This document shows, in pieces, positions 59,831 through 64,000 of a stretch of 64,000 nt of DNA; within the stretch, counting starts at the first letter, position 1; each line of letters opens with the position of its first letter. The stretch is taken from positions 1,352,501 through 1,416,500 of the forward strand of contig WHUZ01000007.1 in assembly GCA_015179045.1 (NCBI GenBank), read 5' to 3'. The translations under genes were made by a program, and so were the position numbers. Source of the stretch: Kalaharituber pfeilii (lineage: Eukaryota; Ascomycota; Pezizomycetes; Pezizales; Pezizaceae). Under the pieces are notes generated by a model. That model did no database searches. It was not told the origin of the DNA and saw only the letters and a list, made by a program, of their open reading frames with translations.

Positions 59831-61072
59831 ATGCTCTTCCTCGATAAGCATCGCCCTCGATCTTTGGAGACGCTACATTATGTAAATCCCCATTTCCGGC
59901 CCTCCTCAACAAATATCTGTCACTAACGGTGCAAATCCAGCATGATGATCTATCTGCACGCCTAAAAGCGTTGGTATGAACCCTATCATTTGCCGATACC
60001 CTGATGCTAACTGAATTGAAACTTTATTAGGCTACTTCTGGTGATTTTCCTCACCTCCTCGTGTATGGTCCGTCCGGCGCCGGCAAGAAAACCCGCATTG
60101 TGGCTACCCTTCGTGCTCTCTTCGGGCCTGGTGTAGAGAAAATCAAGATCGATTCCCGTGTCTTTACAACAACATCCAATCGCAAACTCGAATTCAACAT
60201 CGTTGCCTCCGTCTACCATCTCGAAATAACTCCAAGTGATGTCGGGAGTTATGATCGTGTTGTCATTCAATCATTGTTAAAGGAAGTTGCGCAAACGCAG
60301 CAACTCGACCTCAATGCCAAGCAGCGGTTTAAAGTCGTAGTAATAAATGAAGCAGATCAATTGAGTAGGGACGCACAAGCGGCGCTGAGGAGGACAATGG
60401 AAAAATATTCGCCGAATCTTCGGCTTATTCTAATCGCCAACTCAACGGCAAACATTATTGCACCTATACGCTCGCGAACGCTTCTTGTCCGTGTCGCTGC
60501 CCCGACTCATGAGGAAATAGTGAAAGTCCTCACTCATGTTGGTAGGCTTGAGCTGCTAGAGGCAAATCCAGCCCTGTGTAAGAGGGTTGCGGAGGAATCT
60601 GGCCGCAACCTGCGCAAAGCACTTCTGATGTTTGAATCCATATATGCACAAAACGAGACGGTGACAGCAAATACACCAATACCCCCACCGGATTATGAGG
60701 CATTGATACAAACAATTGCGGATGAGTTACTTGCAGATCATACACCTGCCAGGATACTACAAGTTCGGGCAAAGTTTTATGATCTTCTCACGCACTGTAT
60801 CCCCGCAACGGTCATTCTAAAAAGCTTAACTTTCAAACTATTGCTGAAGATTGATGATGCTATAAAGGCGGAGGTGGTCAAATGGGCGGCATATTACGAG
60901 CATAGACTACATGTTGGCACAAAAGTAATTTTCCATTTGGAGGCGTTTGTCGCGAAAGTACTGAGGATACTGGAAAGGTACGTCACTATAAGTTCAGATT
61001 TCAGCAGCCCAATTGTACTAATGATTAAACTCCATGGGGAGATTTAGCTACTTGATGGGTATGGGTTTTTAA
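59831..61072 (+). CDS. rfc5: Replication factor C small subunit (yeast Rfc5 / human RFC3 type)
   Basis: Exons 59831-59881, 59941-59973, 60031-60977 and 61048-61072 give 351 residues, the usual length. The two tiny first exons encode MLFLDKHRPRSLETLHY and HDDLSARLKAL, the conserved N-terminus. The Walker A is YGPSGAGKKTR with the subunit-specific AGKK, then FGPGVEKIKID, SNRKLEFNIV, YHLEITPSDVGSYDRVVIQ, VVINEADQLSRDAQAALRR and the SRT-type sensor APIRSRTLLVRVAAP. The last exon adds only YLMGMGF. These features separate Rfc5 from the other RFC subunits. The complex opens and loads PCNA at primer ends. All introns are 57-70 nt with consistent phases. Confidence 0.95.
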
Positions 61073-62965
61073 CCGTGTCTATATAATGTATCGTATATTT
61101 CTCTGGCATGGAACGCCATTGAGGAGTTTGCTTACTGAGCCAGTAAAGCTACTATTAACCTGAAAATTTCTATGCGTTACCTTACATTTGAGTAACATCA
61201 TGAAAATCTAAATATTCAAGCAATGTCATTCTCTGGTTGAAACGCATTGCGCCACCATCCATTCCCTGCGGTGCAACTAGTAAATGTGCCACATATTTGA
61301 CAGCCTCGACACCAACCCTGAGGGAATGAAGCTTTTGTGATTTGGGCCGTTGAATCTTATTTACATTAATAATCCCAATTACCACGATTTGGGAGTATTA
61401 TCACCAATCCCTGCTCATCACGAGAACATATGCCCCTCATAATCTAAGCAACTAGTTCGAGTGGCACATTCTACGTATCGAGCAATAAGCACTGCACAGC
61501 GATGATATGCGCTACCTCGTGAATTGATTACGGTTGATAAATCATGCATAGTAATTGATGTGTCGATAGGATGCCCGGGTATCCATATGATAGCCAGCCC
61601 CTTTAGTCACATGTTTCGAACTTCACCTTGGCTATGCGCCTACCCTGAGTGCAATATCCTGAATCCTAGTGATAAGCATCTTCACTGGAAAGGCTCGCAA
61701 GCAAGAACTGAGAACTTCCGCTATCTCCGCTATCTGCCGCCTATTGCAATCATACAATTGCGCTCCCATAACAAAAATTCGAAGCGACGTTACTGTGGCT
61801 ACGGTCTAATTGTTCTCTTGCTTTACCTATAGTTATGGCGTATGAAGAATTGATTGTGATTTTGTTTCTGTCTTGGAAATATCCTGCCTGCGGTTTGAGC
61901 GTCACCAGCGAAAATGTGTATCAATTGTAATAATCGAATCATCGATTTTCGGGGATTGGCTTGAAGGCTATCCGCAAGCGAAAATTTAGGTGTTCACACC
62001 TGTTGCGGGCGGTCTTAGGTTCAGATTGGGTAGATATGAACTGGTTTATTGGTAGTAGTCACGAGACTAAGATGTAGAGTCGACTTGTACAGTTTGAGGA
62101 AATTATGAGCATAATGATCAATTGGATATGAATAGTACTATGCAGCAAGTAGCGGAGTAAACCAAAGTAACGGTGGCTGTGCAACGTTCGTTGACGCTCT
62201 CACGGCGATTTTACTAATATAGCTAAATGTCAGGCTCTTTTTGTCTTTCAATTGACCAAGTTAACTAATAGTTCTGATTGACACAGTAACCACTCAAAAA
62301 AGGGAAAGGAAAAAAAAAAAAAAAAGAAAGAAAGAAAATACCTTGATAAAGTTAAGACACTTCTCAACGTTTAACGCTCTTGCAACCTGGATGATCAAAG
62401 ATGATAGGCCTATCATTCCAGATGGAATTTCAAGCAGGCGACCATGATCGATATCCTCAAACATTTTTCACACGCGCGAACATCCTTTCGCGGCTGATAA
62501 TGTGGAACGGGCTTTGGAGGAATTAGCGAAGTCCACGACCGCAATTGACCACAATTACTTGCCGCAATCGGCGGCGGAAGAAGCAGCCCCTACCAAGCTA
62601 TTTACACAACTGCAATGCCCTCTTGGCAGTGACCAAGCGCCTCGTCCGCTAGTGCGCTAGTGGGATGCTGCATAACGCGCTTAGCAAGTGGTAATAGCGT
62701 TATATGCAAAACCATCTTCCTTGTTAGATCGAAGGACCCATGTCTTCGTCCACATACAGCCCCTCATTGCAGAATTTCGATACCTAGACAAGCTTTCCAG
62801 AACGATTTCCTCAGCTCTGAGATGCCCCTGAGCTTATTCTTGTCATGTCCACCCCACCTCCTTTCCTCGTGCCCCTCCAGCACCTGCAATTTCTTTGCTT
62901 CTCTTCACAATCCTCTAGCTCCCTATACAATTATGTGAGGCCCGGCTGCCTCGTCTAACAACTTC
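61073..62965. other. 1.9-kb intergenic, no gene supported
   Basis: Frames at 61524-61832 and 62660-62938 have no recognisable content. An A run followed by AAAG repeats lies near 62306-62337. Nothing else is seen. Confidence 0.45.
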
Positions 62966-63409
62966 TCAAAAACAGCCGAGGGAAGCGCCTCTGAGGCACC
63001 ATAGCCCTACTTCAGTTGTGGCTCCGTCGTTAAGAACTTGACAGTCTTCATATGAAGTATCCAACACCCTCAACATAGCCGCATACATACAGCTCTCAAA
63101 TATCCTCCATCGTGATGTCGATATGAGCTCTCGTTCAAACTTGGATAAGTCGAAGTCGATTCTTGTGGCGCGGCATTCCGTATCATAACAGTTATCAATT
63201 AGCACGTTTTGAGATTCTTCTTCACATTACCTTTGGCAATAATCTCCACTAATATACGGCGTCTGGTAATCGGCCTGCACATACAGAGGCCGCCGCATTG
63301 CATGGTGATCACCTGCTAAGCCGTTAACTGTCTGCAAGGTTGTGGCCGAGTCGAGGTCGTCTGGATGATTATTGTGTTTCTGTCGCTTCGTGAAAGTGTT
63401 ATGGTTCAT
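62966..63409 (-). CDS. Candidate small protein, unknown
   Basis: Exon 1 (63409-63231) and exon 2 (63161-62966) join over a 69-nt GTAATG...ACAAG intron to give 124 residues. Exon 1 is hydrophilic (MNHNTFTKRQKHNNHPDD). Exon 2 looks like a folded alpha/beta segment (IDFDLSKFERELISTSRWRI, then YAAMLRVLDTSYEDCQVL). Unspliced, exon 1 stops at once after the donor. I do not recognise the family, and the intron is supported only by phase and consensus. It could be part of a longer gene or a chance join. Confidence 0.35.
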
Positions 63410-63665
63410 TTAATCTTTCAACATTTATAGATCTCTTATGTCCCTCGTTATTCGAACTATCTCAAAGCATCGATTGAAGATACCATTCCAAGAAGTCTTC
63501 ACTATAATCAAGCATCCTACCAACCATCACAAGCACGATTCTTCAGTTTCTACTTGCACCAGCACGCAGACGTAAAGAAGCACTCCTTCTTGCCACTCTT
63601 CAATTCGTTCAACGCACCTCGTCAGCCGCAACTTCGTCCATACTGAGTTACATCAAATCGATACA

Positions 63666-64000
63666 ATGTGCCAGATCGTCATTATCAAGTATTCTGGCTG
63701 TGGTTGCGAGATCCACCGTGTAGTTGCTCAATGTAGCATGTCAGATGGTGCAGGCAACTGCTCTGGTACAGTGAGATATGAACGGGCAGTTCAAGAGGGA
63801 GTCTGCAATCAGCACACATGTCAATATTACGCCCGTCCTAGACCTCGTTCACGCTGGGCGGGCGTTACACCTGTGGGAGGAGATGGACAGAAAATTGACA
63901 GTTCTGTATCTTTGAAACGGACTCACCACGGCAAAGGGGAATTAATCGGGCGGGATCAATTGGTTTCTCCAAAGCTAGTTTCGAGGCCGGCCGGCCAACA
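63666..64000 (+). CDS. Cys-rich protein, partial (runs off the window)
   Basis: An open frame from ATG 63666 to the last base with no stop (111 codons seen). It starts MCQIVIIKYSGCGCEIHRV and has nine Cys in the first ~60 residues (Cys-x-Cys at 12-14, then single and paired Cys), followed by an Arg/Pro/Gly-rich part. Many ascomycetes have short proteins opening with MC and a Tyr/Cys/Gly-His pattern of this kind, often intracellular and of unknown function; metal binding is plausible. There is no signal peptide. The upstream leader is CA/CT-rich, which supports this start. The 3' end lies outside the window. Confidence 0.5.
   Translation, partial: MCQIVIIKYSGCGCEIHRVVAQCSMSDGAGNCSGTVRYERAVQEGVCNQHTCQYYARPRPRSRWAGVTPVGGDGQKIDSSVSLKRTHHGKGELIGRDQLVSPKLVSRPAGQ

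Noticed and set aside
1..64000. CRISPR arrays, rRNA genes or bacterial-type operons
   Set aside because: No regularly spaced direct repeats with unique spacers, no rRNA-like stretch and no Shine-Dalgarno-linked gene strings. Introns and codon style are fungal throughout.

Overview
The window is nuclear DNA of a filamentous ascomycete (Pezizomycotina). Genes are separated by 0.3-3 kb of non-coding DNA and carry many short (49-99 nt) GT-AG introns with CTAAC-type branch sites. The recognisable proteins include a fungal NLR with a HeLo domain, a fungal CorA-like channel, REV3, MAD2, ECO1, an RFC5-type clamp-loader subunit and a GH17 glucanase. A Pezizomycetes (morel/truffle-like) origin is my guess only, from the nuclease-like family at 7.7-9.2 kb, which I remember as common there. 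I found no rRNA gene, intact tRNA gene, CRISPR array or bacterial operon.

Layout. 0.7-2.5 kb: F-box/LRR protein (+). 3.8-4.8 kb: a decayed minisatellite, then a small secreted His-rich protein (-) whose hydrophobic tail appears only after splicing. 5.5-9.2 kb: accessory DNA with a pogo/Fot-like MITE, an inverted repeat, a tRNA-like fragment and two tail-to-tail copies of a nuclease-like family, one dead. 10.6-14.8 kb: first copy of a 4.2-kb duplicated block holding an NLR pseudogene. 17.5-19.9 kb: second F-box gene, with G and C homopolymers upstream. 21.0-21.8 kb: MAD2. 23.0-24.2 kb: GH17 glucanase (-). 24.4-29.4 kb: relic zone with a CK2-alpha pseudogene, a MITE fragment and a retrotransposon gag decayed with a RIP-like pattern. 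29.6-30.0 kb: small unknown gene. 30.9-32.7 kb: ECO1 (-). 35.0-36.3 kb: alpha/beta hydrolase with two apparent frameshifts. 38.0-40.5 kb: CorA-like transporter (-). 40.9-42.7 kb: proline-rich protein (-). 45.2-50.6 kb: REV3 (+) in 12 exons. 51.0-55.3 kb: second copy of the block, with an intact 1107-aa HeLo/NB-ARC/TPR gene (-). 56.9-58 kb: broken unknown gene. 59.8-61.1 kb: RFC5-type gene (+). 63-64 kb: two small candidates, one cut by the window edge.

How the genes relate. Two kinds of content alternate. One is housekeeping chromosome biology: MAD2 (spindle checkpoint), ECO1 (cohesion), RFC5 (clamp loading) and REV3 (translesion synthesis). The last three each have an ACGCGT (MCB/MBF-type) site within about 220 bp of the start. 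The other is fast-evolving accessory DNA: the NLR pair, the nuclease-like family, MITEs, RIP-like relics and pseudogenes. The NLR pair is the most interesting system: a regulated cell-death type receptor copied with its promoter and 3' flank. One copy was then killed by a frameshift and two stops while its repeat domain stayed open.

Caution on sequence quality: REV3 and the hydrolase each lose the frame by single bases in C or G runs. This could be uncorrected homopolymer error rather than biology, so these breaks should be checked before the genes are called dead.
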